From: Chitinibacter sp046530675
GTDB taxonomy: Bacteria > Pseudomonadota > Gammaproteobacteria > Burkholderiales > Chitinibacteraceae
Length of the DNA: 64,000 bases
Direction of reading: 5' to 3'
NCBI RefSeq assembly: GCF_046530675.1
Contig: NZ_CP172558.1
Coordinates: 124,001 to 188,000 of the forward strand
Shown here: positions 42,715 through 51,850 of the stretch, piece after piece
Layout of the letters: every line of letters starts with the position of its first letter
Position numbering within the stretch: position 1 is the stretch's first letter
Position numbers and translations under genes: made by a program
Notes under the pieces: generated by a model
The model's input: only the letters and a program-made list of their open reading frames with translations
Told to the model about the DNA's origin: nothing
Databases searched by the model: none

Positions 42715-43515
42715 ATGACGATGAAAATCGCCATTGCCGGCGCCAGTGGCCGCATGGGGCGCATGCTGATTGAGGCCGTGGTCAACGCCAATGATGCCGA
42801 ATTGTTCGCTGCACTTGATCGTGCCAATAGTGAAAGTATCGGCTCCGATGCCACTGCATTCTTGGGAAAAAATAGCGGAGTATTGATTAGCAGCGATTTA
42901 AGCGCGCTCAATGGTGCTGATGTCATCATCGACTTCACTCGTCCCGAAGGCACACTTGAGCACCTGAAAGCCTGCCAACAATACGGCGTCAACATGATCA
43001 TCGGTACAACCGGCTTTGATGAAGCAGGTCGCGCAGCCATTGCCACCGCGAGTGAACAGATCGCGATTGTATCGGCTTACAATATGAGCGTTGGAGTCAA
43101 CCTAGTCTTCAAGCTACTGGAAATTGCCGCCGGCGTACTCAATCAAGGCTACGACGTTGAAATTGTCGAAATGCATCACAAACACAAAGTCGATGCACCT
43201 TCAGGCACGGCTATTGCCATGGGCGAAGCTGTTACCAAAGCTTGGGACAAAGCATTAAAAGACGTGGCGGTCTGGTCACGAGAAGGCATTACTGGCGAGC
43301 GTCAGGATGGCACCATCGGTTTTGCCACCCTACGCGGTGGCGATGTGATCGGCGATCATACCGTGGTATTTGCCGGGGCTGGCGAGCGGGTAGAAGTCAC
43401 ACACAAGGCCAGCAATCGCACTATTTATGCCCAAGGCAGTCTGCGTGCGGCACGCTTTCTTGCCAACAAAACCAATGGGCATTTCGATATGCAGGACGTT
43501 TTAGGCCTCAAATAG
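42715..43515 (+). CDS. dapB: 4-hydroxy-tetrahydrodipicolinate reductase DapB
   Basis: DapB reduces the DapA product in the diaminopimelate/lysine pathway. The 266 residues match the family. It has the NAD(P) loop IAGASGRMGRML, GTTGFDEAGR, and the catalytic segment EIVEMHHKHKVDAPSGTA with the catalytic His and Lys. FATLRGGDVIGDHTV is near the C terminus. It begins at the base after the bamE stop; a start 2 codons later (MKIAIAG) is also possible. Unlike dapA, it has no visible riboswitch. A strong terminator follows. Confidence 0.96.
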   Translation: MTMKIAIAGASGRMGRMLIEAVVNANDAELFAALDRANSESIGSDATAFLGKNSGVLISSDLSALNGADVIIDFTRPEGTLEHLKACQQYGVNMIIGTTGFDEAGRAAIATASEQIAIVSAYNMSVGVNLVFKLLEIAAGVLNQGYDVEIVEMHHKHKVDAPSGTAIAMGEAVTKAWDKALKDVAVWSREGITGERQDGTIGFATLRGGDVIGDHTVVFAGAGERVEVTHKASNRTIYAQGSLRAARFLANKTNGHFDMQDVLGLK

Positions 43516-43533
43516 CCAAAATGAGACGACATG

Positions 43534-43563
43534 AAAAAGCGAGGTTAGATCACCTCGCTTTTT
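43534..43563. terminator. Terminator of dapB
   Basis: A 12-bp stem (43534-43545 with 43552-43563) with a 6-nt loop has A and T tracts, 18 nt after the dapB stop. Confidence 0.9.
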
Positions 43564-43565
43564 TG

Positions 43566-44031
43566 TTTTCCTTTGCGATGATATGAATAAATTAACTTTA
43601 AGAGATCGCAAGCTAATTATTCGCTCTTTCCTGCAAAATCAACAGCTTCTCGTAGATCACATTACGTTAAAAATTTGGCTGTAATGAATTAATTCACGTT
43701 GAACACAGCACATTCCAATTGCAATAAAGATACTGCAAAACGATCTACGACATCTACCACTACGAAAGAACGTCATCCAAAGATCAACGGGGCATCGAAT
43801 CGACACTCCGTACAGGTTCGGCATTTCATTGATTGAGGCGAGTACCATGACTGCCTTATGCCAAAAACCTTTAAAGGGGATCAATTTATTGATCAGGGTT
43901 AGCCTTTGCGGCTGGATACTAAAACCATCAGAAAAGAATCGTTCAAATTCGCCTCCTGTGTTTCAGTTATAACAACAACTCATCGAATCCAAACTAGCCT
44001 CCTGTTTTGTTGCTGTATTGTTACTCTAGTC
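43566..44031. other. Gene-poor, AT-rich gap
   Basis: No convincing gene lies in these 466 bases. The longest open frame is 75 codons on the minus strand (43884-43657), with a Cys-rich low-quality translation and no ribosome site; I see no homology. The stretch looks richer in A and T than its surroundings. It contains a short palindrome TTGATCAGG-like core near 43889-43900 (ATTTATTGATCA). It may be decayed foreign DNA, but no IS end is visible. Confidence 0.4.
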
Positions 44032-45207
44032 CTAAACATTCAATCCTGCAACATATCCTGACGACCAGGCCCATTGAAAATTGTATCCGCCCAGCCATCC
44101 AGTCACATCGACTACCTCACCAACAAAATACAAACCCGGTACTTTGCGCGCCATCATGGTCTTGGAAAGCAGCTCGTCGGTATCAACCCCGCCACGCGTC
44201 ACTTCGGCTTTTTTATAACCTACGGTTCCTGACGGCTTTACTTGCCAACAATGCAACTGCGCCTCGATTGATTGTAATACCTTGGTAGAGTATTGCTTCA
44301 AAGGCCTTATTTCACCTGATTTTTGCAAGAATACCTGCACAAATCGCTTTGGCAATACGTCAGACAAAACCGTCGAAAGCAAGGCATCACGATTCGCTGT
44401 CGCGAGAAAATTTTGTAAATCCAGCTCGGGAATCAGATCCATTTCGATCATTTCACCCGCTTGCCAGTAGCTGGAAATTTGCAAAATTGCCGGGCCTGAA
44501 ACACCTTTATGGGTAAATAATATCGCTTCGCGAAACTGTTGCATCTGACATGAAACGACAACGTCTTCAATCGCTACCCCAGCCAACTCGCCCCATAAGT
44601 CTTCTGCCTGAAAAGTCAACGGCACCAGTGCCGCAGCTTGCGGAATAATTTTCAAGTCAAATTGTTTGGCTACTTCATAACCGAATGCCGTCGCGCCAAT
44701 TTGCGGAATAGACAAACCACCCGAAGCAATCACCAGCGACTGGCAATGCCACGTTTCCTGACTGGTCTCAATAACAAAGCCACCCGCTTGGGCTTGTGCC
44801 ACACTGATGATGCTCGTCCCCATCCGCCAGATGACATCCCCCTGCTCGACCTCGTCTTTGAGCATCCGGATAATGCCGTCCGAATTCTGATCACAAAATA
44901 ACTGCCCCAACGTTTTCTCATGAAACGTCAGTCCGTGCTTACAAAGCATCGCAATAAAATCATGCTGCGTGTATTGCTTGAGTGCCGATTTGACGAAATG
45001 CGGGTTATTTGAAATATAGCAATCAGGGTGGATATTCAGATTGGTGAAATTGCAGCGACCACCGCCGGAAATACGAATTTTTTCGGCCAATTTGGTACTG
45101 TGATCTACCAGAACGACACGCCGTCCGCGCTGCCCGGCTGTTGCCGCACACATCAAGCCGGCAGCGCCAGCACCAATAATCACCACATCGGTTTCAATCA
45201 TTTCCAC
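44032..45207 (-). CDS. NAD(P)/FAD-dependent oxidoreductase of the HI0933/YhiN family
   Basis: A 391-residue flavoprotein with N-terminal FAD motif DVVIIGAGAAGLMCAATAG, the family signature KIRISGGGRCNFTN, VIASGGLSIPQIGATAFGY, AVAIEDVVV-like insert and a C-terminal FAD segment GLYFVGEVVDVTGWLGGYN with FQWAWSSG after it. The family is widespread and its substrate is unknown; a role in RNA or cofactor reduction has been suggested only by analogy to related flavoproteins. Single gene, between a gene-poor gap and a divergent HAD phosphatase. Confidence 0.92.
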   Translation of the reverse strand: MEMIETDVVIIGAGAAGLMCAATAGQRGRRVVLVDHSTKLAEKIRISGGGRCNFTNLNIHPDCYISNNPHFVKSALKQYTQHDFIAMLCKHGLTFHEKTLGQLFCDQNSDGIIRMLKDEVEQGDVIWRMGTSIISVAQAQAGGFVIETSQETWHCQSLVIASGGLSIPQIGATAFGYEVAKQFDLKIIPQAAALVPLTFQAEDLWGELAGVAIEDVVVSCQMQQFREAILFTHKGVSGPAILQISSYWQAGEMIEMDLIPELDLQNFLATANRDALLSTVLSDVLPKRFVQVFLQKSGEIRPLKQYSTKVLQSIEAQLHCWQVKPSGTVGYKKAEVTRGGVDTDELLSKTMMARKVPGLYFVGEVVDVTGWLGGYNFQWAWSSGYVAGLNV

Positions 45208-45380
45208 CTCTCATATCAAGCCGCTATTGTACCCGCTCAACTCAAAGACAAGCGCAATGCAATTGGCAAAACCAACACTCAACAGCGCATAAGGTATAAC
45301 CCCATTGGCATTATTACGCAGGCAACAGCATCAAGCTCTGGCGTAAAATATGACCATTAACCCCCGCTGGAGCCCTTTGC

Positions 45381-46178
45381 ATGCATACGATGATTGTTAC
45401 CGACCTGGATGGCACCCTGCTCGACTCCGAACACAAAGTCGATCCTTACACCGCAGAGACTTTTCAGGCGCTAGCAGCACTGGGTATCAATATCACCATC
45501 GCCACTGGCCGCCACTTTCTCGACGTCAAAAGCATTCGCAATGTGCTGGGCATTCCGGCGCATTTAATCACCTCCAACGGGGCTCGGGTTCATGCCCCCA
45601 ATGACGACGAGATTTACGCCGAAAATATCGAGCCCGCGCTGGCACGCGCACTGCTGCAGCCCGAATTTTCCGCCGGCTCATTGCTCAATGCCTATGTCGA
45701 TGAAGGCTGGCTGGTTGAGCGCGAATGCCCCGAGTTAGTCGGCGTTTATTACAAGGATTCCGGTTTTGGCTATCAGGTTTGCGAGCTGAAAAACCACAGT
45801 GGCGAGGGTCTGGCCAAAATTTTATATATTGGTGGACATGAAGCGCTGACGGCGATTGAAGCCAAAATTCTGGCCGCATATCGTGATCAGGTTTATATCA
45901 CTTTCTCGGCGCACGATTGCCTCGAAGTCATGGCGCCAACAGTATCGAAAGGACATGCCCTGCAAGCCGTACTCGCACGCCTTGATTCGGACAAGGCACA
46001 TTGCATCGCATTTGGCGACGGGCAAAACGATATTGAGATGCTGGGCGTTGCGGGCACAGCCTTTGTAATGGCCAATGCCAGCCCCAAGCTCAAAGCGGCA
46101 CATCCGCACCTGCCTGTGATTGGCAGCAACGAACACCATGGTGTGGCGGCTCAATTGCGGAGCATGTTCAAACTCTGA
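45381..46178 (+). CDS. Cof-type HAD-IIB family phosphatase
   Basis: The 265-residue protein has HAD motif I TDLDGTLLDSEHKV with nucleophile Asp and the acid/base Asp two residues on, motif II ITIATGRHF, a C2-type cap domain in the middle, Lys in VSKGHALQAV and motif IV FGDGQNDIEML. Such enzymes dephosphorylate sugar phosphates, FMN or pyridoxal phosphate with broad specificity. The substrate here is not evident. A gap of 18 nt separates it from the peroxidase gene, so the two may share a transcript. Confidence 0.92.
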   Translation: MHTMIVTDLDGTLLDSEHKVDPYTAETFQALAALGINITIATGRHFLDVKSIRNVLGIPAHLITSNGARVHAPNDDEIYAENIEPALARALLQPEFSAGSLLNAYVDEGWLVERECPELVGVYYKDSGFGYQVCELKNHSGEGLAKILYIGGHEALTAIEAKILAAYRDQVYITFSAHDCLEVMAPTVSKGHALQAVLARLDSDKAHCIAFGDGQNDIEMLGVAGTAFVMANASPKLKAAHPHLPVIGSNEHHGVAAQLRSMFKL

Positions 46179-46196
46179 CCAGCAGGAGGCAACCTC

Positions 46197-46730
46197 ATGC
46201 GTTTGGCAACTTTCATCATGGGTATCTTTATGAGTGGCTTATCTGTAGCAGCCTGCAGCCCAATACTCCAACATAAATTCAAAACCCTGCAAGGCCAGCC
46301 CTTTGATTTATGCCAGTATGCAGGCAAACCGGTGCTGGTGGTCAACACAGCCAGCAAATGCGGCTTTACCAAGCAATTTACCAAACTGGAAAAAATCTAC
46401 GATCAATACAAAGGACGTGGCCTGCTGGTAATCGGCTTTCCGTCCAATGATTTCAAGCAGGAGCTGGAAAGTAACGCCGAAATTGGCGAGTTTTGCAAAC
46501 TCACCTATATGGTTGAATTTCCGATGATGGAAAAATCCAGTGTCACAGGAAAAAACGCCAATCCGCTGTACCAGCAACTGATCCAGGCATCTGACACCAG
46601 CCCGAAATGGAATTTTTACAAATACCTGATCGCGCCCGACGGTAAAACGGTGACAGTGTATAGCTCGCTCACCGAGCCTGATAACAAGGAAATCATTGGC
46701 AAAATCGAAGGCTGGCTAATGCAAAAATAG
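46197..46730 (+). CDS. Glutathione peroxidase-like protein with an export signal
   Basis: The 177-residue protein has the peroxidase core: KFKTLQGQPFDLCQYAGKPV, catalytic Cys55 in NTASKCGFTKQF, GFPSNDFKQE, and the Trp-Asn pair in PKWNFYKYL. Cysteine replaces selenocysteine, as in most bacteria; these enzymes commonly use thioredoxin. The first 20 residues form a signal peptide ending SVAAC, which resembles a lipobox with Cys20 as the lipidated residue. A periplasmic or lipid-anchored peroxidase is therefore likely, unlike the cytoplasmic E. coli BtuE. A GGAGG ribosome site precedes ATG. Confidence 0.9.
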   Translation: MRLATFIMGIFMSGLSVAACSPILQHKFKTLQGQPFDLCQYAGKPVLVVNTASKCGFTKQFTKLEKIYDQYKGRGLLVIGFPSNDFKQELESNAEIGEFCKLTYMVEFPMMEKSSVTGKNANPLYQQLIQASDTSPKWNFYKYLIAPDGKTVTVYSSLTEPDNKEIIGKIEGWLMQK

Positions 46731-46739
46731 CAAGCAGAT

Positions 46740-48833
46740 TTATCCATGCCCAAAGGTACCCAGCATCTTGTCCAGCCACTTGGATGCGGTCAGGCGCTGC
46801 GGCATCGTCCCCTTGTACAGCATTTCTTCCAGCAAACGGAATGCTTCCTTGCGCTGCCCAGAGTCAATAAGCAGAGCGATCTCCTGCAAAACAGGATCAT
46901 CTGATTGATAATCGGCATTTGCTGCGCGAGATAAGGGCTTGTGCATCTGAGGCGGTGAAACATTGAGTTCGTCCGTAATACTTACAGCCTCGATTTCTAT
47001 AGGATTTTCAACAAGATTTACTGCTTGTGGCTCTGAAATAGCATTCTTAGTCAAAGTATATGGCGAAGGAGCTGCAGGCTTATCGGTCAAACTGACCAAT
47101 TCATCTTGCAACGTAAATTGCAGCTCAGAAAAAGCTTGATCCGTTTCTGTTTTTAACAGATTAGAAAATGCCAAATGACCTGATTCACCGCCTTGCACTT
47201 CAAGATAAGGAATTATCGAGTCATCTATATCCAGTGATTGATACAATGGATTTGCCGGATCAACCATAGCACCCAGTTGTTGCACATTTTTCCATAATGC
47301 ATCACTGGCAAACTGCAATCGGAAAGCCACCGCCTTTTCCTGAAAAGCCTCCGACATATTATTTGCCTGGAAAATTTCAAACAGCTTCATCCACAATGCT
47401 AATGCGGCGGGGTGCTGTTGGATTTCATGGCTCAACAAGTTAATTGCTTGCGGGATCAAACCGTGATCCAGCAGTAGTTGCGCCTCTTCAGTCACATTCC
47501 CCGGCGAGACTACATCCATATCTTCGGTGTGCCATTCTTCACGTTGATCACGATGGATAGGTGTTCCAATTCGCTGAGTATCCAGCCCGCCATGATGAAC
47601 CGCAGAAACAGCAGGGCTTACGCTATCAAAATTGGTTTGATTTCGTAATGGGGAACTACTTGGTGCAAAAATAGGGTAATCATCATCCTTTGCCCCACGC
47701 AACCAGCGTCGCCCCCCGACCAAACCAATCGACAACAACACAAACATTAGTAATGACCAGATCCAATTACGCTCAATCCACCCTGCAATACCCGACGAGT
47801 CGCTGGAGGGCATCGTTTCAATGGATTGATTCTGTTTATGGGCATCAACTCCACGCTCTGATTCATCACGCAACAGTTTCAAATTAACATCACGCTGATC
47901 TTGCATATCGTTCTGCAACTGCAAAAGCTGTTCACGCAACTGCAACGATTGTTCGGGCGTCAAATTATTCTGCGTTTGGGTATTGATATAGACATCGGAC
48001 AAACGCAATTTGAATTCACTAGCAGCCAAGCCATCTTGCTCAACAACAGGAGGAAGACTCAGCTCGGACTCAGTCATCCCCGGAGGGGATATTTGATCCA
48101 GGGGAGGAATCGTCTTGGATTGTGGCACCTCATCATGGACAGGAACCGGTGGCGCCTTGCCCTGCGGTACTGGCAATTGAATACGCCAATCCCCCTCCAG
48201 ACGGGCATGGGTGTTTTGAGGTAAATCGGGATTAAGGCTGTAAATCCCTTCTACCAATACCTGCTGACGTATTTTATCTCCGGGATAATAACTCGCAGCA
48301 ATTTTCGCTACAGAATCGCCCTCTTCTGTCAGCCATGCGCTACCCAGCGCAGGCAATTTTCGAGAACTGCCACTTCTGGCATTTTTGCCCGGATTGTATG
48401 TGCCAAAATGGCGTACGCCACGATACTCGGGCGGATCGAGCATGATACGATAATCGCGCTGAAAAGTTGGCTGATCCCCCTCCAACGGACACTTCACCCT
48501 GACTGCAACATTAACCAGGGGCTCTTTTGAACTCTCCTCCGCCTGAATCAGTAAGCGGCCACCGCCTGCATCATATTGATAAACCAATTGTGCATTGCGC
48601 AATACACCATTAGCAGCCTCATCTTTCGGTGACACAAGTCGAAAACATGGCGTAGTCAAATCTTCTTCGCCATTAGAAATCACGGGAATTGTGGCGAGAA
48701 AACGCTCCCCCAAGGCAGACCGAACCTGAATCTCACCCAACATTGCAGCTTGTACGGATACATGAGCTAGCCCAGTGATAACAAGCAGAGTAATCCAACA
48801 AAAATATGGCAAACGTATGATCTTGACGGTCAT
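46740..48833 (-). CDS. FimV-like pilus assembly/polar protein
   Basis: The 697-residue protein has the FimV plan: signal peptide, a conserved N-terminal domain (MLGEIQVRSALGERFLATIP), a LysM-like peptidoglycan-binding segment at about 165-215 (GDSVAKIAASYYPGDKIRQQ), a Pro-rich linker, a coiled coil near 300-330, one membrane helix near 355-375 (WIWSLLMFVLLSIGLVGG) and a cytoplasmic part with a TPR-like repeat (LLDHGLIPQAINLLSHEIQQ). The end has DPVLQEIALLIDSGQRKEAF. FimV promotes type IV pilus secretin assembly and polar organisation. It is just downstream of pilU. The start is either ATG 48833 or TTG 48854; the ATG lacks a good ribosome site. Confidence 0.87.
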   Translation of the reverse strand: MTVKIIRLPYFCWITLLVITGLAHVSVQAAMLGEIQVRSALGERFLATIPVISNGEEDLTTPCFRLVSPKDEAANGVLRNAQLVYQYDAGGGRLLIQAEESSKEPLVNVAVRVKCPLEGDQPTFQRDYRIMLDPPEYRGVRHFGTYNPGKNARSGSSRKLPALGSAWLTEEGDSVAKIAASYYPGDKIRQQVLVEGIYSLNPDLPQNTHARLEGDWRIQLPVPQGKAPPVPVHDEVPQSKTIPPLDQISPPGMTESELSLPPVVEQDGLAASEFKLRLSDVYINTQTQNNLTPEQSLQLREQLLQLQNDMQDQRDVNLKLLRDESERGVDAHKQNQSIETMPSSDSSGIAGWIERNWIWSLLMFVLLSIGLVGGRRWLRGAKDDDYPIFAPSSSPLRNQTNFDSVSPAVSAVHHGGLDTQRIGTPIHRDQREEWHTEDMDVVSPGNVTEEAQLLLDHGLIPQAINLLSHEIQQHPAALALWMKLFEIFQANNMSEAFQEKAVAFRLQFASDALWKNVQQLGAMVDPANPLYQSLDIDDSIIPYLEVQGGESGHLAFSNLLKTETDQAFSELQFTLQDELVSLTDKPAAPSPYTLTKNAISEPQAVNLVENPIEIEAVSITDELNVSPPQMHKPLSRAANADYQSDDPVLQEIALLIDSGQRKEAFRLLEEMLYKGTMPQRLTASKWLDKMLGTFGHG

Positions 48834-48859
48834 AAAAAAGGAAAAGCGCTCCAATTGGC

Positions 48860-49996
48860 CTAAACAATATCCAGATGATCCAGCCCGGATAGCACGTCGC
48901 GTTGCTTGGCATCAGAACTATTTAGCTTGATCTGCAAACGCAAATCATTGACCGAATCAGCATTGCGCAAAGCATCTTCATAAGTAATCTGACCGTCTTC
49001 AAACAGATCAAACAAGGATTGATCGAATGTTTGCATCCCCAACTCTCGAGATTTTTTCATAATCTCTTTGATTTCATGCACTTCGCCCTTGAAAATCAGT
49101 TCTGAAATCAGCGGGGAATTGAGCATCACTTCAACCGCAGCAATCCGTCCCTTGCCCGAGGCATGCGGTACCAGCCGTTGCGAGACAAAAGCTTTCAAAT
49201 TGAGAGACAAATCCATCAACAATTGTTGACGACGCTCTTCGGGAAAAAAGTTGATAATCCGGTCCAGAGCCTGATTCGATGAGTTCGCGTGCAAGGTTGC
49301 CATACACAAGTGGCCGGTTTCGGCAAAAGCAATCGCGTAATCCATCGTCTCGCGATCCCGGATTTCACCGATCAAAATCACATCCGGCGCTTGGCGCAAT
49401 GTATTTTTCAGCGCAGCCATCCATGAATCGGTATCGACCCCGACTTCCCGCTGGGTAATGATCGAGTTTTTATGCTCATGCACGTATTCGATCGGGTCTT
49501 CAATCGTAATGATATGGTCATACGCATTTTCATTGCGATGACCGATCATTGCAGCCAGCGAGGTCGATTTACCTGACCCTGTACCGCCAACAAAGATAAC
49601 CAAACCACGTTTGGTCATCGCAATATCTTCCAAAACGGGAGGCAAATTCAATTCAGCCAGCTTGGGAATATCTGAATTAATTGTCCGCAGCACCATCCCA
49701 ACCCGACCTTGCTGCATAAAGGCATTCACCCGGAAACGCCCCATATTGCCGGGACTGATCGCGAAGTTACATTCCTTGTGTGCTTCAAAGTCTTCGGCCT
49801 GGCGATCATTCATGATGGCTCGCGCCAACTCTTTGGTGTGTTGTGCACTTAATACTTGATTCGAAACAGGCGTCACCCGCCCATCAATTTTCATTGCCGG
49901 AGGAAAATCAACGGTAATAAATAAATCGGATGCATTCTTGCCGCGCATATGGCGTAGCAAGTCATGCATAAATTTGGCAGCCTGTTCTTTTTCCAT
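48860..49996 (-). CDS. pilU: Twitching motility ATPase PilU
   Basis: PilU is a PilT paralogue that assists pilus retraction under load. The 378-residue protein has the PilT/VirB11 N-terminal domain (MRGKNASDLFITVDFPPAM), Walker A VGGTGSGKS (136-144), Asp box IITIEDPIEYVHEH, Walker B VILIGEIRDRETM and the His box GHLCMATLHANSS. The longer C-terminal tail (to LSGLDHLDIV) and the ITQREVGVDTDSW segment separate it from PilT. It starts 17 nt after pilT, and both are probably one unit with the FimV-like gene. Confidence 0.94.
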   Translation of the reverse strand: MEKEQAAKFMHDLLRHMRGKNASDLFITVDFPPAMKIDGRVTPVSNQVLSAQHTKELARAIMNDRQAEDFEAHKECNFAISPGNMGRFRVNAFMQQGRVGMVLRTINSDIPKLAELNLPPVLEDIAMTKRGLVIFVGGTGSGKSTSLAAMIGHRNENAYDHIITIEDPIEYVHEHKNSIITQREVGVDTDSWMAALKNTLRQAPDVILIGEIRDRETMDYAIAFAETGHLCMATLHANSSNQALDRIINFFPEERRQQLLMDLSLNLKAFVSQRLVPHASGKGRIAAVEVMLNSPLISELIFKGEVHEIKEIMKKSRELGMQTFDQSLFDLFEDGQITYEDALRNADSVNDLRLQIKLNSSDAKQRDVLSGLDHLDIV

Positions 49997-50013
49997 GTGT
50001 TTCCTGCCCCAGT

Positions 50014-51057
50014 TTAACCTTTGAAATTATCAGGAATCGCCGCTTTATTGCGCGCCTCGGCAATTGAAACAATATTGCGCTGCACCAGATTTTGCAGACA
50101 CTGATCCAGCGTCTGCATACCGTGCGCAGAGCCTGTTTGAATGGCCGAATACATTTGTGCGACTTTATTTTCACGAATCAGGTTACGAATCGCCGGAATA
50201 CCGATCATGATTTCATGGGCAGCAACACGCCCCGTGCCATCTTTGGTCTTGAGTAGCGTCTGCGAAATCACGGCGCGCAATGATTCGGACAGCATTGAAC
50301 GCACCATTTCTTTTTCCGCAGCCGGAAAAACGTCAACCACCCGGTCGATTGTTTTAGCGGCCGAACTGGTGTGCAAAGTCCCGAACACCAAATGCCCCGT
50401 TTCGGCGGCAGTCAATGCCAATCGTATCGTTTCCAGATCACGCATCTCCCCCACCAGCACAATATCCGGGTCTTCCCGCAAAGCCGAGCGCAAGGCATTG
50501 GCAAACGACAAAGTATGCGGACCGACTTCACGCTGGTTGACCAGACATTTTTTGGATTGATGCACAAACTCGATCGGGTCTTCCACCGTCAGAATATGGC
50601 CAAACTCATTATCGTTAATGAAATTGATCATCGCGGCCAGAGTGGTCGACTTACCCGAACCGGTAGGCCCAGTCACCAGCACCAGACCACGCGGATTCAT
50701 TGCGATATCCTGAAAAACTTTGGGTGCATTAAGCTCTTCGAGCGTGAGCACTTTGGATGGAATCGTCCGAAATACCGCGCCGGCTCCCCGATTTTGCACG
50801 AAAGCATTGACCCGGAAACGTGCCAGATTGGGAATCTCGAACGAAAAATCACACTCCAGCGTGTCTTCATACACCTTACGCTGTCCGTCGTTCATGATGT
50901 CGTACACCATATCGTGTACGTCTTTATGATCCATCGCGGGTAAATTAATACGACGTACATCGCCATGAACCCGGATCATCGGCGGCAATCCCGCCGACAA
51001 ATGCAAGTCAGATGCCTTGTTTTTGACCGAAAACGCTAAGAGTTCCGAGATTTCCAT
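50014..51057 (-). CDS. pilT: Type IV pilus retraction ATPase PilT
   Basis: PilT is the hexameric motor that depolymerises type IV pili, giving twitching and DNA uptake. At 347 residues it matches the family (344 in P. aeruginosa). Walker A GPTGSGKS is at 130-137; Asp box ILTVEDPIEFVHQSKKCLVN (split at 20), Walker B IVLVGEMRDLETI and the His box GHLVFGTLHTSSAAKTI are intact, as is the C-terminal AIRNLIRENKVAQ used in retraction. It heads the pilT-pilU unit and is divergent from yggS, the usual position. Confidence 0.96.
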   Translation of the reverse strand: MEISELLAFSVKNKASDLHLSAGLPPMIRVHGDVRRINLPAMDHKDVHDMVYDIMNDGQRKVYEDTLECDFSFEIPNLARFRVNAFVQNRGAGAVFRTIPSKVLTLEELNAPKVFQDIAMNPRGLVLVTGPTGSGKSTTLAAMINFINDNEFGHILTVEDPIEFVHQSKKCLVNQREVGPHTLSFANALRSALREDPDIVLVGEMRDLETIRLALTAAETGHLVFGTLHTSSAAKTIDRVVDVFPAAEKEMVRSMLSESLRAVISQTLLKTKDGTGRVAAHEIMIGIPAIRNLIRENKVAQMYSAIQTGSAHGMQTLDQCLQNLVQRNIVSIAEARNKAAIPDNFKG

Positions 51058-51133
51058 TTATAATTCTTCCTCTTATTCACGAATCAGGTCTGCGTTTAAT
51101 CGGCAGGCATCCTGACAAAATTATCCGTTCATT

Positions 51134-51850
51134 ATGGCAATGTTATTTGAAGCATGGCAAGGCGTACAAGGCAGGATAAGCGCAGCGTGCACAGCTTGTG
51201 CGAGAAAGCCGCAAGAAATTACCTTACTGGCCGTGAGCAAAACCTTTCCTGCCGCAGATATCCACCAGCTCTACCAACTCGGACAGCGTGAATTCGGCGA
51301 AAACTACGCACAGGAACTGGAACAAAAAGCCACCGAACTAGCCGACTGTCACGAGCTCGTCTGGCACTTTATCGGACCTTTGCAAAGCAATAAAACCCGC
51401 ATCGTTGCCAATGCAGCGCACTGGGTACATACCATCGAGCGCAGCAAAATTGCCGAAAGGCTCAACAATCAGCGCCCAGCCGCCTTGCCACCGCTCAACG
51501 TCTGTTTGCAAGTTAATGTCTCGGGCGAAGCGAGCAAATCCGGCGTTGCTCCCGATGAATTATTAGTGTTGGCACGCAACGTTGCACAAATGCCAAGACT
51601 GAAACTGCGCGGCCTGATGTGCATCCCCGAGGCAACGGCCGATCAAGTAAAGCTCGCCAAACAGTTTCAATTACTGAAACAATGTCAGGATATGCTGAAC
51701 GCACACGGTTTTGCACTCGACACGCTCTCAATGGGCATGTCGTCTGATTTGGAACTGGCCATTGCCAATGGCTCGACTTTAGTTCGCGTGGGCAGCGCTA
51801 TTTTTGGTGCCCGCCCTTATTTAGCATCACCTCCAGAGCAGGAACAATAA
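51134..51850 (+). CDS. yggS: PLP homeostasis protein YggS
   Basis: A 238-residue single-domain alanine-racemase-fold protein that binds PLP through Lys36 in LLAVSKTFPA. It keeps free PLP and amino acid pools balanced. GQREFGENYAQELEQKA, WHFIGPLQSNKTR, VNVSGEASKSGV and LSMGMSSDLELAIANG are family signatures. It opens the yggS-proC-yggT-yggU run and overlaps proC by one base (the A of TAATG type junction at 51850), so translation is coupled. Confidence 0.95.
   Translation: MAMLFEAWQGVQGRISAACTACARKPQEITLLAVSKTFPAADIHQLYQLGQREFGENYAQELEQKATELADCHELVWHFIGPLQSNKTRIVANAAHWVHTIERSKIAERLNNQRPAALPPLNVCLQVNVSGEASKSGVAPDELLVLARNVAQMPRLKLRGLMCIPEATADQVKLAKQFQLLKQCQDMLNAHGFALDTLSMGMSSDLELAIANGSTLVRVGSAIFGARPYLASPPEQEQ

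Noticed and set aside
43657..43884. 75-codon frame in the dapB-YhiN gap
   Set aside because: Cys-rich, no ribosome site, no family; insufficient to call a gene.
45291..45340. AAGGTATAACCCC before the HAD phosphatase gene
   Set aside because: No inverted partner at 49 bp; not counted as a repeat copy.
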